From positions 7,324,948-7,388,947 of the forward strand of contig CM063243.1 of the NCBI GenBank assembly GCA_032158295.1: a stretch of 64,000 nt of DNA, read 5' to 3'. Below, one piece after another: positions 43,059 to 52,672 of this stretch (positions are counted from its first letter, which is position 1; each line of letters starts with the position of its first letter). The DNA is from Pycnopodia helianthoides. Its lineage: Eukaryota; Echinodermata; Asteroidea; Forcipulatida; Asteriidae. The position numbers and the translations under genes are program-made. The notes beneath the pieces were generated by a model. The model saw only the letters and a list, made by a program, of their open reading frames with translations. It was not told the DNA's origin and searched no databases.

Positions 43059-43715
43059 TTACAGGTGCTCCCGTTTTCTCTTCGAGCCCTTGCTTGCCGG
43101 TTGTCTTGGTCTTGTGAAGTACCCGAAGAGTTGAGTGGCCGTTCTCAGGTTGGCTCCTTCAAAGTCTGCTACAAGCTTGGTTCTTGCCTCTTTCCTCGCC
43201 GTCCCCAATTTCTGTTCGATCTCCTTCTCCTGGAACTTGTACTCTTCCAGTGCTAGTTGTACTAGAAGCAACGAGGCTTTTGACGTGAGTCTATTCCAGT
43301 TCTCCGTAAAGGAGGGCTGAAAGGTTAGGCCTCGGTGCGGGTGTGGTGGTTTCGCCGTTGATTTTAGGTAGACCGGAGGTTTGTTTGTTGTTATGGCTTG
43401 GTTGTAAACTCCTAGTTGACTAGTGATGTGGCTTTTGGCGGCCGATAGTCTGTTGACTGGTTCCGCCAAAAGTTTCACGTTGTTGAAGTCAGTTTCTGAT
43501 AGCCTGATACGAGGGACAGGGGTTTCGTTTGCGAATTCCTCCCTGACCTCGAGAGATGTAATTAGGGAGTCCTCTAGGCGGTCTATCAGGGGCAGTTGTC
43601 CGCACTGGAAGTCGCTAGAGTTGGAGGATGCAGGAGATGGTGGGTCCTGGCTGGGAGGAGGTTGAGGGCTTGTTTTGGTGCGTCGCTTGAAGGATTTACT
43701 TAGCTTGGTCGACAT
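43059..43715 (-). CDS. PLE ORF1 protein, unrecognised
   Basis: The 218-residue protein is conserved in all units but not recognised. A basic, Ser/Pro-rich N-terminus (SKSFKRRTKTSPQPPPSQDP) is followed by an acidic stretch (RLEDSLITSLEVREEF, 46-61), a middle part PPVYLKSTAKPPHPHRGLTF, and a predicted amphipathic or coiled-coil helix (SLLLVQLALEEYKFQEKEIE to RTKLVADFEG, about 148-188). The C-terminus KGSKRKREHL looks like a nuclear localisation signal. A nucleic-acid-binding or coat-like role would be typical for a first ORF but is only inference. The ATG is chosen because it follows a stop and all units share it. ORF2 follows in the same direction after 184 nt. Confidence 0.7.
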   Translation of the reverse strand: MSTKLSKSFKRRTKTSPQPPPSQDPPSPASSNSSDFQCGQLPLIDRLEDSLITSLEVREEFANETPVPRIRLSETDFNNVKLLAEPVNRLSAAKSHITSQLGVYNQAITTNKPPVYLKSTAKPPHPHRGLTFQPSFTENWNRLTSKASLLLVQLALEEYKFQEKEIEQKLGTARKEARTKLVADFEGANLRTATQLFGYFTRPRQPASKGSKRKREHL

Positions 43716-44892
43716 GTTGTCAGTGGCGTGATCGCCGTGGTGACAGGGTATAAATCCAGAGAAAAAGTGGACGCTGCGAAGGTCACTCAGGTGTATGCTT
43801 CCAGGAGTTGCGGGTAGTTGATTGGTTGGTTGAAGTTCCTTTGTGTTCAGAAGGTGTTAGTGTCCAGTAGTTCCGGTGGTTGGCTCGCACAAAATGCGCG
43901 GGAATACTGAATGTGGGATTCTGGATTCCGTGGCAAGTTTGTGTTTGTTTTTTTGTGGAAATGGCGAGATTTTCCCTTTTCGAATGCGAAAAAATGAGAA
44001 ATAAAATTGTAGTACCATTTCTACAGATGTGTGGAGTACTAATTGAGTATATGAGCCAGATTATTTGTTCCCTTCCGGTTGCGGAATTGGGAAAGGTATC
44101 ACGGGTTGTTTGTGTGTGAAGGGTTGTAATGATTTTCTATTGTTTTGGAGCAAATATTTCTGTTCTGTCCCGCCTGCGGGTGTGTGAACGGGGAGTGGTT
44201 ATACTTTTTTTTTTTGCTCGTGTTTGTTTTTATTTTGGAAGATGTTCCATGATTTGATTTTGAAAATCTCATTTCCCGAGGAAATGGTATATATACCCGG
44301 TTGCGGGTAAATTGTAGTATTGTGGTACCTTAGTTATATTATAAGGTGTATAAACGGGTTTGACATCGAGACAAGGGTTTATGGGTTGTGGGTAGTGTTT
44401 TGTAAAGAAAATAATGGATTGCTGTTTGCGTTTACATTATAATCTCTTATATGGTAATTAATTATTAAATAATAATTAATTCAAGAGTGTGGGTACCCAT
44501 TCATTTATGTGTTTTCCATCTGAATGCAGAAAGTTTCGGAAAAATATTGAAAGGTGTTTGGTGTCCTTTTTAAAACCGGATTGCGGAAGGAAAAGGTTTT
44601 GAGTTTATTTTCAATATTTGTATTTATGTGGATGTCAGGTTCGTTCTTTTTAAGAAGAGCGGAACGGATTTTGGTTTTGGACATCATGGTAATGATGTTA
44701 TTTGGTCATGTTTTTAGACGGACCGGTAGGTATCAAGTCGTGTAGTGGCATAAAGTATGTCTTATACCTGTTGTAGTGCAGTGTGGAGCAACCTGAAGAT
44801 ACCAGTCTCGCTAAACGAGTGGTATACCCCGGTAGCTTGTGTAGCCATCGACCCACAGTACCTCCTAAAAAGGCAAGGAGTATAGCAGTAAA
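43716..44892 (-). promoter_or_regulatory. PLE unit 5' leader / inter-unit region
   Basis: In each full unit, 1177 nt separate the unit's 5' edge from the ORF1 ATG. It holds a stem-loop near the 5' edge (44799-44825: ATACCA, CTCG, loop CTAAA, CGAG, TGGTAT), a TATATATA run (44288-44295) and several CCGGTTGCGG-type words. In tandem copies this region lies directly after the 3' end of the preceding unit, where a promoter would be expected. No protein-coding frame is convincing. Confidence 0.45.
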
Positions 44893-45078
44893 TGATAGAG
44901 AAATGATGGCGCTGTCCCATTCAGTGACACTCCAACACTGTTGACTTGAGATTTACATAAAACTGTAAAAATGTTTTTACATGCTTTATGGGTGAGGTTT
45001 GCGTCTGGGTAATATGTTCGTATTTTTGTCAAATTGACGGGGGTGATATGACAAACATAAATAGGACCAGAGGAACTG

Positions 45079-45094
45079 GTTGACAAGTGTCAAC
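45079..45094. repeat. Palindrome GTTGACAAGTGTCAAC between ribozyme and unit end
   Basis: A perfect 7-bp inverted repeat with a 2-nt centre lies 54 nt downstream (minus strand) of the ribozyme and 186 nt before the unit's 3' end. It is present in the other units too. It could form a hairpin in the RNA or bind a dimeric protein in the DNA; neither is shown. Confidence 0.55.
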
Positions 45095-45147
45095 AAATTG
45101 GTTTTCAAGGGGTAGACCGCGAGGATATTTTTTCAGATCCTCTTTGT

Positions 45148-45200
45148 GTATAGCAATAACATGTTTTCATGCCTTCTTGGCACTCATCAGTTGCATGTGG
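45148..45200 (-). ncRNA. Hammerhead ribozyme motif, unit 2
   Basis: On the minus strand: stem I strand UGCAA, core CUGAUGA (45190-45184), stem II GUGCC / loop AAGAA / GGCAU (45183-45169), core GAAA (45168-45165), short stem III ACAUGUU, cleavage triplet UUA (ends at 45157), then UUGC pairing back to GCAA of stem I. All invariant core bases of a hammerhead are present. It is a type I form with a 3-bp stem III. Such minimal hammerheads are known in Penelope-like elements and plant retrozymes. Predicted cut lies between 45157 and 45156. Confidence 0.88.
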
Positions 45201-45304
45201 GTGATTCTAATAGAATCTGTAGGTCTTATGTCTTGTGAAAGACATATTATTTGTGTAGTTCGCTTAGGTTCAGGTAAAATGTAATATTTTCCGTATGCGG
45301 ATTT

Positions 45305-47353
45305 TTAGTCCTGAGTTGAGTTTTCAGTATATGTGACCTGTTCCTCCAATAAGGATATTAGGATGTTTAGTGTTTCATCCGGGTCTTCAAAACCCGAATC
45401 ATCAGGGGGTGGAGCGAGCTGTTTAGAGGTTGAGTCGGTTGGACTCCGGTTTAGTTTTGCTCTGATCATCTTTTCCCTTATGTTTTGATCTTTTCTATAC
45501 GCAATGAAAGGAGGGTCTGGAAAGATCCCCGAAAGTGTTTCATGATTGCGTATTAGAGACCAGTTTTGTTTGATGGATTTGTTTAGGTCACTTTGGTTGA
45601 TGTACGGGTTGTATGTCGTACTGAAAACCAATGGAGTTTTGCTTTCCGTTTTTTCTTGTTGTTTATGAATCAAATTAGATCGTTCTCTGTGTGATACTGT
45701 TTCCGTGATTTTGTTTATCTCTGAAAGGTTATAGCCTCTTGCTATTAGCTTTTCAGAGAAATTGTTGACTTTAATTAAGAAATCATCTTCGTTATTTGTG
45801 TTTCTGGCATATCGGAGTGTTTCTCCGTATATGAATGCTTTGAACACATGTGGGGGGTGTGATGATGTCTTGTGTAGGTATTGGTAGGTTTCAGTAGGTT
45901 TGGTATATACTTTTGTGTCTAAAATACCAGTTTCACTGAACCTTTTACCTTTGAAGATTGTTAGGTCAAGGTAGTTGATGGCAGTATCAGAGGCCTCAAA
46001 AGTGAATTTGAGGGTTGGGTGTATTTGATTCATGTCGTTGATAAGGCTCTTGAAATTGTCAAGGGTGTTGTTATAGATGACAAGTATGTCGTCTCTATAA
46101 CGCCACCAGGTTAGGATGTGATCAGCTTTTTCCAGGATTTGTTTTTCCAGAACATGTAGTGTAATATCACAGATTTCAGGGCTTGCTGTTGAACCCATGG
46201 CGCATCCGATTTTTTGGAGATAGTAGTTGTTACTGAAATGGAAGCAGTTTCTTCCTAATATCAGTTCCAATAGCTTACGGATGCAGTTGGAGGGTGGTTT
46301 TGTGATAGAGTATGGGTGGTTGGTTCGGTCTAGGGCATCGCAAACACTGTTTATTGCTTCCGTTTGACGGACGTTTGTGTACATTGAGACAACATCAATA
46401 CTTGTTATCAGAACATTGGGTGGAAATGTGGAATCCTCAAGTTTGCGCAATATGTCTGCGGTATCGCGGACATATGTTGGTTGGGCGGTAACTATCGGAA
46501 GAAGGAAAAAGTCCACAAATTCTGATATTTTGGCTGTAGGGCTTGAACATCCACTTATTATAGGTCTCCCTACGAAAGGCGTGCCCGCGGGTGGTGTTTT
46601 GTGTATCTTCGGCAGAAAATACATAGTAGGGCAGTGGCCTGGTTGTGAGAGTGGATCAAGATAAGCCAGGGTTTGTTTGTTGATGTATTTGCTTCTATGC
46701 ATATTGATGAGTAGGTTGTGGACCATTGTAATGGTCTGTTGTGTGATATCTTGGTCAAGCTTTGTGTAGTGCTTGGATTCAAGATGTCGGTAGCCTACTT
46801 CAAGGTAATCAGTGCGGTTCATTATGCAAATGCCTCTTCCTTTGTCGTAAGGTTTAATTACGATGTCTGGATTGTTTTTTAGTTTGGTTATGGCTGATAT
46901 TTCTTGTTTGGTCATATTTCTGAGCTGATTGCGCAATCGAATATGAGCAAATTGGTATTTTGTGGCTTCCAAATAATTCTCGAGTGTCGCACATTGTGTT
47001 GAATTTGGATGCCATTTTGAGGGTGGTTTGAAAGGTTGAGCCTTGGTAGGTTTGTTGTGCATTAGGAAGGCAATTCTCATTCTTCTTTGGAAGATATTGA
47101 AATCACTCAGAAGTTTTTTACGGGTGGGTTTGGCCGGAGTGGGAACAAAGTTGAGACCTTTTCCTAAAGCAACTTTCTCAATTGTGGAAAGGTTTGCCTT
47201 GGATAGGTTGGTTATGAAATGTTCACTTTCTTCTGCCAGTTGTTTAAGAATATTATTCTTTTTGAACCGTTTAGATTTGGAGCATGTGTGTGAAAAGTTA
47301 TTGGCTTTTCTTTGGGAGCTGTTTGCTCGTTTATCAAACTTTCGTTTAGTCAT
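45305..47353 (-). CDS. Penelope-like reverse transcriptase, unit 2
   Basis: A full 682-residue frame with the same protein sequence as unit 1, including the YRDD active site and the acidic C-terminal tail. Identity of both intact copies suggests recent amplification, or selection at the time of amplification. Confidence 0.9.
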   Translation of the reverse strand: MTKRKFDKRANSSQRKANNFSHTCSKSKRFKKNNILKQLAEESEHFITNLSKANLSTIEKVALGKGLNFVPTPAKPTRKKLLSDFNIFQRRMRIAFLMHNKPTKAQPFKPPSKWHPNSTQCATLENYLEATKYQFAHIRLRNQLRNMTKQEISAITKLKNNPDIVIKPYDKGRGICIMNRTDYLEVGYRHLESKHYTKLDQDITQQTITMVHNLLINMHRSKYINKQTLAYLDPLSQPGHCPTMYFLPKIHKTPPAGTPFVGRPIISGCSSPTAKISEFVDFFLLPIVTAQPTYVRDTADILRKLEDSTFPPNVLITSIDVVSMYTNVRQTEAINSVCDALDRTNHPYSITKPPSNCIRKLLELILGRNCFHFSNNYYLQKIGCAMGSTASPEICDITLHVLEKQILEKADHILTWWRYRDDILVIYNNTLDNFKSLINDMNQIHPTLKFTFEASDTAINYLDLTIFKGKRFSETGILDTKVYTKPTETYQYLHKTSSHPPHVFKAFIYGETLRYARNTNNEDDFLIKVNNFSEKLIARGYNLSEINKITETVSHRERSNLIHKQQEKTESKTPLVFSTTYNPYINQSDLNKSIKQNWSLIRNHETLSGIFPDPPFIAYRKDQNIREKMIRAKLNRSPTDSTSKQLAPPPDDSGFEDPDETLNILISLLEEQVTYTENSTQD

Positions 47354-47537
47354 ACTTATGAAAGAAGAGTTATACCAGTAGTTGTGTTCAGTAATAATAT
47401 ATACTTGGATTTGTCGTATTATATTATTATTATTAGATTATTTATTTAATGAAAAATAAATAACAAAGCTGTATATTATCTCTCTTTGGAAGATGGGGTG
47501 GTCCTGAAAAGGACCGGTTTGTTTGAAAGTAAACGAG

Positions 47538-48194
47538 TTACAGGTGCTCCCGTTTTCTCTTCGAGCCCTTGCTTGCCGGTTGTCTTGGTCTTGTGAAGTA
47601 CCCGAAGAGTTGAGTGGCCGTTCTCAGGTTGGCTCCTTCAAAGTCTGCTACAAGCTTGGTTCTTGCCTCTTTCCTCGCCGTCCCCAATTTCTGTTCGATC
47701 TCCTTCTCCTGGAACTTGTACTCTTCCAGTGCTAGTTGTACTAGAAGCAACGAGGCTTTTGACGTGAGTCTATTCCAGTTCTCCGTAAAGGAGGGCTGAA
47801 AGGTTAGGCCTCGGTGCGGGTGTGGTGGTTTCGCCGTTGATTTTAGGTAGACCGGAGGTTTGTTTGTTGTTATGGCTTGGTTGTAAACTCCTAGTTGACT
47901 AGTGATGTGGCTTTTGGCGGCCGATAGTCTGTTGACTGGTTCCGCCAAAAGTTTCACGTTGTTGAAGTCAGTTTCTGATAGCCTGATACGAGGGACAGGG
48001 GTTTCGTTTGCGAATTCCTCCCTGACCTCGAGAGATGTAATTAGGGAGTCCTCTAGGCGGTCTATCAGGGGCAGTTGTCCGCACTGGAAGTCGCTAGAGT
48101 TGGAGGATGCAGGAGATGGTGGGTCCTGGCTGGGAGGAGGTTGAGGGCTTGTTTTGGTGCGTCGCTTGAAGGATTTACTTAGCTTGGTCGACAT
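47538..48194 (-). CDS. PLE ORF1 protein, unit 2
   Basis: The full 218-residue frame is identical to unit 1. It is followed after 184 nt by the reverse transcriptase. Confidence 0.7.
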   Translation of the reverse strand: MSTKLSKSFKRRTKTSPQPPPSQDPPSPASSNSSDFQCGQLPLIDRLEDSLITSLEVREEFANETPVPRIRLSETDFNNVKLLAEPVNRLSAAKSHITSQLGVYNQAITTNKPPVYLKSTAKPPHPHRGLTFQPSFTENWNRLTSKASLLLVQLALEEYKFQEKEIEQKLGTARKEARTKLVADFEGANLRTATQLFGYFTRPRQPASKGSKRKREHL

Positions 48195-49626
48195 GTTGTC
48201 AGTGGCGTGATCGCCGTGGTGACAGGGTATAAATCCAGAGAAAAAGTGGACGCTGCGAAGGTCACTCAGGTGTATGCTTCCAGGAGTTGCGGGTAGTTGA
48301 TTGGTTGGTTGAAGTTCCTTTGTGTTCAGAAGGTGTTAGTGTCCAGTAGTTCCGGTGGTTGGCTCGCACAAAATGCGCGGGAATACTGAATGTGGGATTC
48401 TGGATTCCGTGGCAAGTTTGTGTTTGTTTTTTTGTGGAAATGGCGAGATTTTCCCTTTTCGAATGCGAAAAAATGAGAAATAAAATTGTAGTACCATTTC
48501 TACAGATGTGTGGAGTACTAATTGAGTATATGAGCCAGATTATTTGTTCCCTTCCGGTTGCGGAATTGGGAAAGGTATCACGGGTTGTTTGTGTGTGAAG
48601 GGTTGTAATGATTTTCTATTGTTTTGGAGCAAATATTTCTGTTCTGTCCCGCCTGCGGGTGTGTGAACGGGGAGTGGTTATACTTTTTTTTTTGCTCGTG
48701 TTTGTTTTTATTTTGGAAGATGTTCCATGATTTGATTTTGAAAATCTCATTTCCCGAGGAAATGGTATATATACCCGGTTGCGGGTAAATTGTAGTATTG
48801 TGGTACCTTAATTATATTATAAGGTGTATAAACGGGTTTGACATCGAGACAAGGGTTTATGGGTTGTGGGTAGTGTTTTGTAAAGAAAATAATGGATTGC
48901 TGTTTGCGTTTACATTATAATCTCTTATATGGTAATTAATTATTAAATAATAATTAATTCAAGAGTGTGGGTACCCATTCATTTATGTGTTTTCCATCTG
49001 AATGCAGAAAGTTTCGGAAAAATATTGAAAGGTGTTTGGTGTCCTTTTTAAAACCGGATTGCGGAAGGAAAAGGTTTTGAGTTTATTTTCAATATTTGTA
49101 TTTATGTGGATGTCAGGTTCGTTCTTTTTTAAGAAGAGCGGAACGGATTTTGGTTTTGGACATCATGGTAATGATGTTATTTGGTCATGTTTTTAGACGG
49201 ACCGGTAGGTATCAAGTCGTGTAGTGGCATAAAGTATGTCTTATACCTGTTGTAGTGCAGTGTGGAGCAACCTGAAGATACCAGTCTCGCTAAACGAGTG
49301 GTATACCCCGGTAGCTTGTGTAGCCATCGACCCACAGTACCTCCTAAAAAGGCAAGGAGTATAGCAGTAAATGATAGAGAAATGATGGCGCTGTCCCATT
49401 CAGTGACACTCCAACACTGTTGACTTGAGATTTACATAAAACTGTAAAAATGTTTTTACATGCTTTATGGGTGAGGTTTGCGTCTGGGTAATATGTTCGT
49501 ATTTTTGTCAAATTGACGGGGGTGATATGACAAACATAAATAGGACCAGAGGAACTGGTTGACAAGTGTCAACAAATTGGTTTTCAAGGGGTAGACCGCG
49601 AGGATATTTTTTCAGATCCTCTTTGT

Positions 49627-49679
49627 GTATAGCAATAACATGTTTTCATGCCTTCTTGGCACTCATCAGTTGCATGTGG
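49627..49679 (-). ncRNA. Hammerhead ribozyme motif, unit 3
   Basis: Same as in unit 2. Predicted cut lies between 49636 and 49635. Confidence 0.85.
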
Positions 49680-49783
49680 GTGATTCTAATAGAATCTGTA
49701 GGTCTTATGTCTTGTGAAAGACATATTATTTGTGTAGTTCGCTTAGGTTCAGGTAAAATGTAATATTTTCCGTATGCGGATTT

Positions 49784-51832
49784 TTAGTCCTGAGTTGAGT
49801 TTTCAGTATATGTGACCTGTTCCTCCAATAAGGATATTAGGATGTTTAGTGTTTCATCCGGGTCTTCAAAACCCGAATCATCAGGGGGTGGAGCGAGCTG
49901 TTTAGAGGTTGAGTCGGTTGGACTCCGGTTTAGTTTTGCTCTGATCATCTTTTCCCTTATGTTTTGATCTTTTCTATACGCAATGAAAGGAGGGTCTGGA
50001 AAGATCCCCGAAAGTGTTTCATGATTGCGTATTAGAGACCAGTTTTGTTTGATGGATTTGTTTAGGTCACTTTGGTTGATGTACGGGTTGTATGTCGTAC
50101 TGAAAACCAATGGAGTTTTGCTTTCCGTTTTTTCTTGTTGTTTATGAATCAAATTAGATCGTTCTCTGTGTGATACTGTTTCCGTGATTTTGTTTATCTC
50201 TGAAAGGTTATAGCCTCTTGCTATTAGCTTTTCAGAGAAATTGTTGACTTTAATTAAGAAATCATCTTCGTTATTTGTGTTTCTGGCATATCGGAGTGTT
50301 TCTCCGTATATGAATGCTTTGAACACATGTGGGGGGTGTGATGATGTCTTGTGTAGGTATTGGTAGGTTTCAGTAGGTTTGGTATATACTTTTGTGTCTA
50401 AAATACCAGTTTCACTGAACCTTTTACCTTTGAAGATTGTTAGGTCAAGGTAGTTGATGGCAGTATCAGAGGCCTCAAAAGTGAATTTGAGGGTTGGGTG
50501 TATTTGATTCATGTCGTTGATAAGGCTCTTGAAATTGTCAAGGGTGTTGTTATAGATGACAAGTATGTCGTCTCTATAACGCCACCAGGTTAGGATGTGA
50601 TCAGCTTTTTCCAGGATTTGTTTTTCCAGAACATGTAGTGTAATATCACAGATTTCAGGGCTTGCTGTTGAACCCATGGCGCATCCGATTTTTTGGAGAT
50701 AGTAGTTGTTACTGAAATGGAAGCAGTTTCTTCCTAATATCAGTTCCAATAGCTTACGGATGCAGTTGGAGGGTGGTTTTGTGATAGAGTATGGGTGGTT
50801 GGTTCGGTCTAGGGCATCGCAAACACTGTTTATTGCTTCCGTTTGACGGACGTTTGTGTACATTGAGACAACATCAATACTTGTTATCAGAACATTGGGT
50901 GGAAATGTGGAATCCTCAAGTTTGCGCAATATGTCTGCGGTATCGCGGACATATGTTGGTTGGGCGGTAACTATCGGAAGAAGGAAAAAGTCCACAAATT
51001 CTGATATTTTGGCTGTAGGGCTTGAACATCCACTTATTATAGGTCTCCCTACGAAAGGCGTGCCCGCGGGTGGTGTTTTGTGTATCTTCGGCAGAAAATA
51101 CATAGTAGGGCAGTGGCCTGGTTGTGAGAGTGGATCAAGATAAGCCAGGGTTTGTTTGTTGATGTATTTGCTTCTATGCATATTGATGAGTAGGTTGTGG
51201 ACCATTGTAATGGTCTGTTGTGTGATATCTTGGTCAAGCTTTGTGTAGTGCTTGGATTCAAGATGTCGGTAGCCTACTTCAAGGTAATCAGTGCGGTTCA
51301 TTATGCAAATGCCTCTTCCTTTGTCGTAAGGTTTAATTACGATGTCTGGATTGTTTTTTAGTTTGGTTATGGCTGATATTTCTTGTTTGGTCATATTTCT
51401 GAGCTGATTGCGCAATCGAATATGAGCAAATTGGTATTTTGTGGCTTCCAAATAATTCTCGAGTGTCGCACATTGTGTTGAATTTGGATGCCATTTTGAG
51501 GGTGGTTTGAAAGGTTGAGCCTTGGTAGGTTTGTTGTGCATTAGGAAGGCAATTCTCATTCTTCTTTGGAAGATATTGAAATCACTCAGAAGTTTTTTAC
51601 GGGTGGGTTTGGCCGGAGTGGGAACAAAGTTGAGACCTTTTCCTAAAGCAACTTTCTCAATTGTGGAAAGGTTTGCCTTGGATAGGTTGGTTATGAAATG
51701 TTCACTTTCTTCTGCCAGTTGTTTAAGAATATTATTCTTTTTGAACCGTTTAGATTTGGAGCATGTGTGTGAAAAGTTATTGGCTTTTCTTTGGGAGCTG
51801 TTTGCTCGTTTATCAAACTTTCGTTTAGTCAT
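49784..51832 (-). CDS. Penelope-like reverse transcriptase, unit 3
   Basis: An intact 682-residue frame, same protein as units 1 and 2. Its upstream ORF1 is broken, so this unit would need ORF1 protein from another copy if ORF1 is required. Confidence 0.9.
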   Translation of the reverse strand: MTKRKFDKRANSSQRKANNFSHTCSKSKRFKKNNILKQLAEESEHFITNLSKANLSTIEKVALGKGLNFVPTPAKPTRKKLLSDFNIFQRRMRIAFLMHNKPTKAQPFKPPSKWHPNSTQCATLENYLEATKYQFAHIRLRNQLRNMTKQEISAITKLKNNPDIVIKPYDKGRGICIMNRTDYLEVGYRHLESKHYTKLDQDITQQTITMVHNLLINMHRSKYINKQTLAYLDPLSQPGHCPTMYFLPKIHKTPPAGTPFVGRPIISGCSSPTAKISEFVDFFLLPIVTAQPTYVRDTADILRKLEDSTFPPNVLITSIDVVSMYTNVRQTEAINSVCDALDRTNHPYSITKPPSNCIRKLLELILGRNCFHFSNNYYLQKIGCAMGSTASPEICDITLHVLEKQILEKADHILTWWRYRDDILVIYNNTLDNFKSLINDMNQIHPTLKFTFEASDTAINYLDLTIFKGKRFSETGILDTKVYTKPTETYQYLHKTSSHPPHVFKAFIYGETLRYARNTNNEDDFLIKVNNFSEKLIARGYNLSEINKITETVSHRERSNLIHKQQEKTESKTPLVFSTTYNPYINQSDLNKSIKQNWSLIRNHETLSGIFPDPPFIAYRKDQNIREKMIRAKLNRSPTDSTSKQLAPPPDDSGFEDPDETLNILISLLEEQVTYTENSTQD

Positions 51833-52016
51833 ACTTATGAAAGAAGAGTTATACCAGTAGTTGTGTTCAGTAATAATATATACTTGGATTTGTCGTATTA
51901 TATTATTATTATTAGATTATTTATTTAATGAAAAATAAATAACAAAGCTGTATATTATCTCTCTTTGGAAGATGGGGTGGTCCTGAAAAGGACCGGTTTG
52001 TTTGAAAGTAAACGAG

Positions 52017-52672
52017 TTACAGGTGCTCCCGTTTTCTCTTCGAGCCCTTGCTTGCCGGTTGTCTTGGTCTTGTGAAGTACCCGAAGAGTTGAGTGGCCGT
52101 TCTCAGGTTGGTCCTTCAAAGTCTGCTACAAGCTTGGTTCTTGCCTCTTTCCTCGCCGTCCCCAATTTCTGTTCGATCTCCTTCTCCTGGAACTTGTACT
52201 CTTCCAGTGCTAGTTGTACTAGAAGCAACGAGGCTTTTGACGTGAGTCTATTCCAGTTCTCCGTAAAGGAGGGCTGAAAGGTTAGGCCTCGGTGCGGGTG
52301 TGGTGGTTTCGCCGTTGATTTTAGGTAGACCGGAGGTTTGTTTGTTGTTATGGCTTGGTTGTAAACTCCTAGTTGACTAGTGATGTGGCTTTTGGCGGCC
52401 GATAGTCTGTTGACTGGTTCCGCCAAAAGTTTCACGTTGTTGAAGTCAGTTTCTGATAGCCTGATACGAGGGACAGGGGTTTCGTTTGCGAATTCCTCCC
52501 TGACCTCGAGAGATGTAATTAGGGAGTCCTCTAGGCGGTCTATCAGGGGCAGTTGTCCGCACTGGAAGTCGCTAGAGTTGGAGGATGCAGGAGATGGTGG
52601 GTCCTGGCTGGGAGGAGGTTGAGGGCTTGTTTTGGTGCGTCGCTTGAAGGATTTACTTAGCTTGGTCGACAT
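52017..52672 (-). pseudogene. PLE ORF1, unit 3, one-base deletion
   Basis: A single C is missing near 52111 (TTGGTCCTTC against TTGGCTCCTTC). The frame ends after residue 189 (DFEGPT), losing the last 30 residues including the KGSKRKREHL signal. Confidence 0.85.

Larger units (their letters stand above)
40414..44892 (-). mobile_element. PLE unit 1, both ORFs intact
   Basis: A complete 4479-bp unit with intact ORF1 and ORF2. Its 3' end joins the 732-bp fragment, and its 5' end joins the 3' end of unit 2. With unit 2 it is the best candidate for a source of active protein. Confidence 0.9.
44893..49371 (-). mobile_element. PLE unit 2, both ORFs intact
   Basis: A complete 4479-bp unit, almost identical to unit 1. 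Differences include the T-run length in the leader and TTAGTTATA against TTAATTATA. Both ORFs are open. Confidence 0.9.

Noticed and set aside
44865..45086. 73-residue minus-strand frame downstream of the ribozyme, considered as a separate endonuclease ORF.
   Set aside because: It has no ATG start, a stop lies just upstream, it crosses the unit boundary, and it lacks GIY-YIG residues.
45087..45284. 65-residue + strand frame across the ribozyme, repeated in each unit.
   Set aside because: It is antisense to the hammerhead region. The conserved signal there is explained by the ribozyme core.
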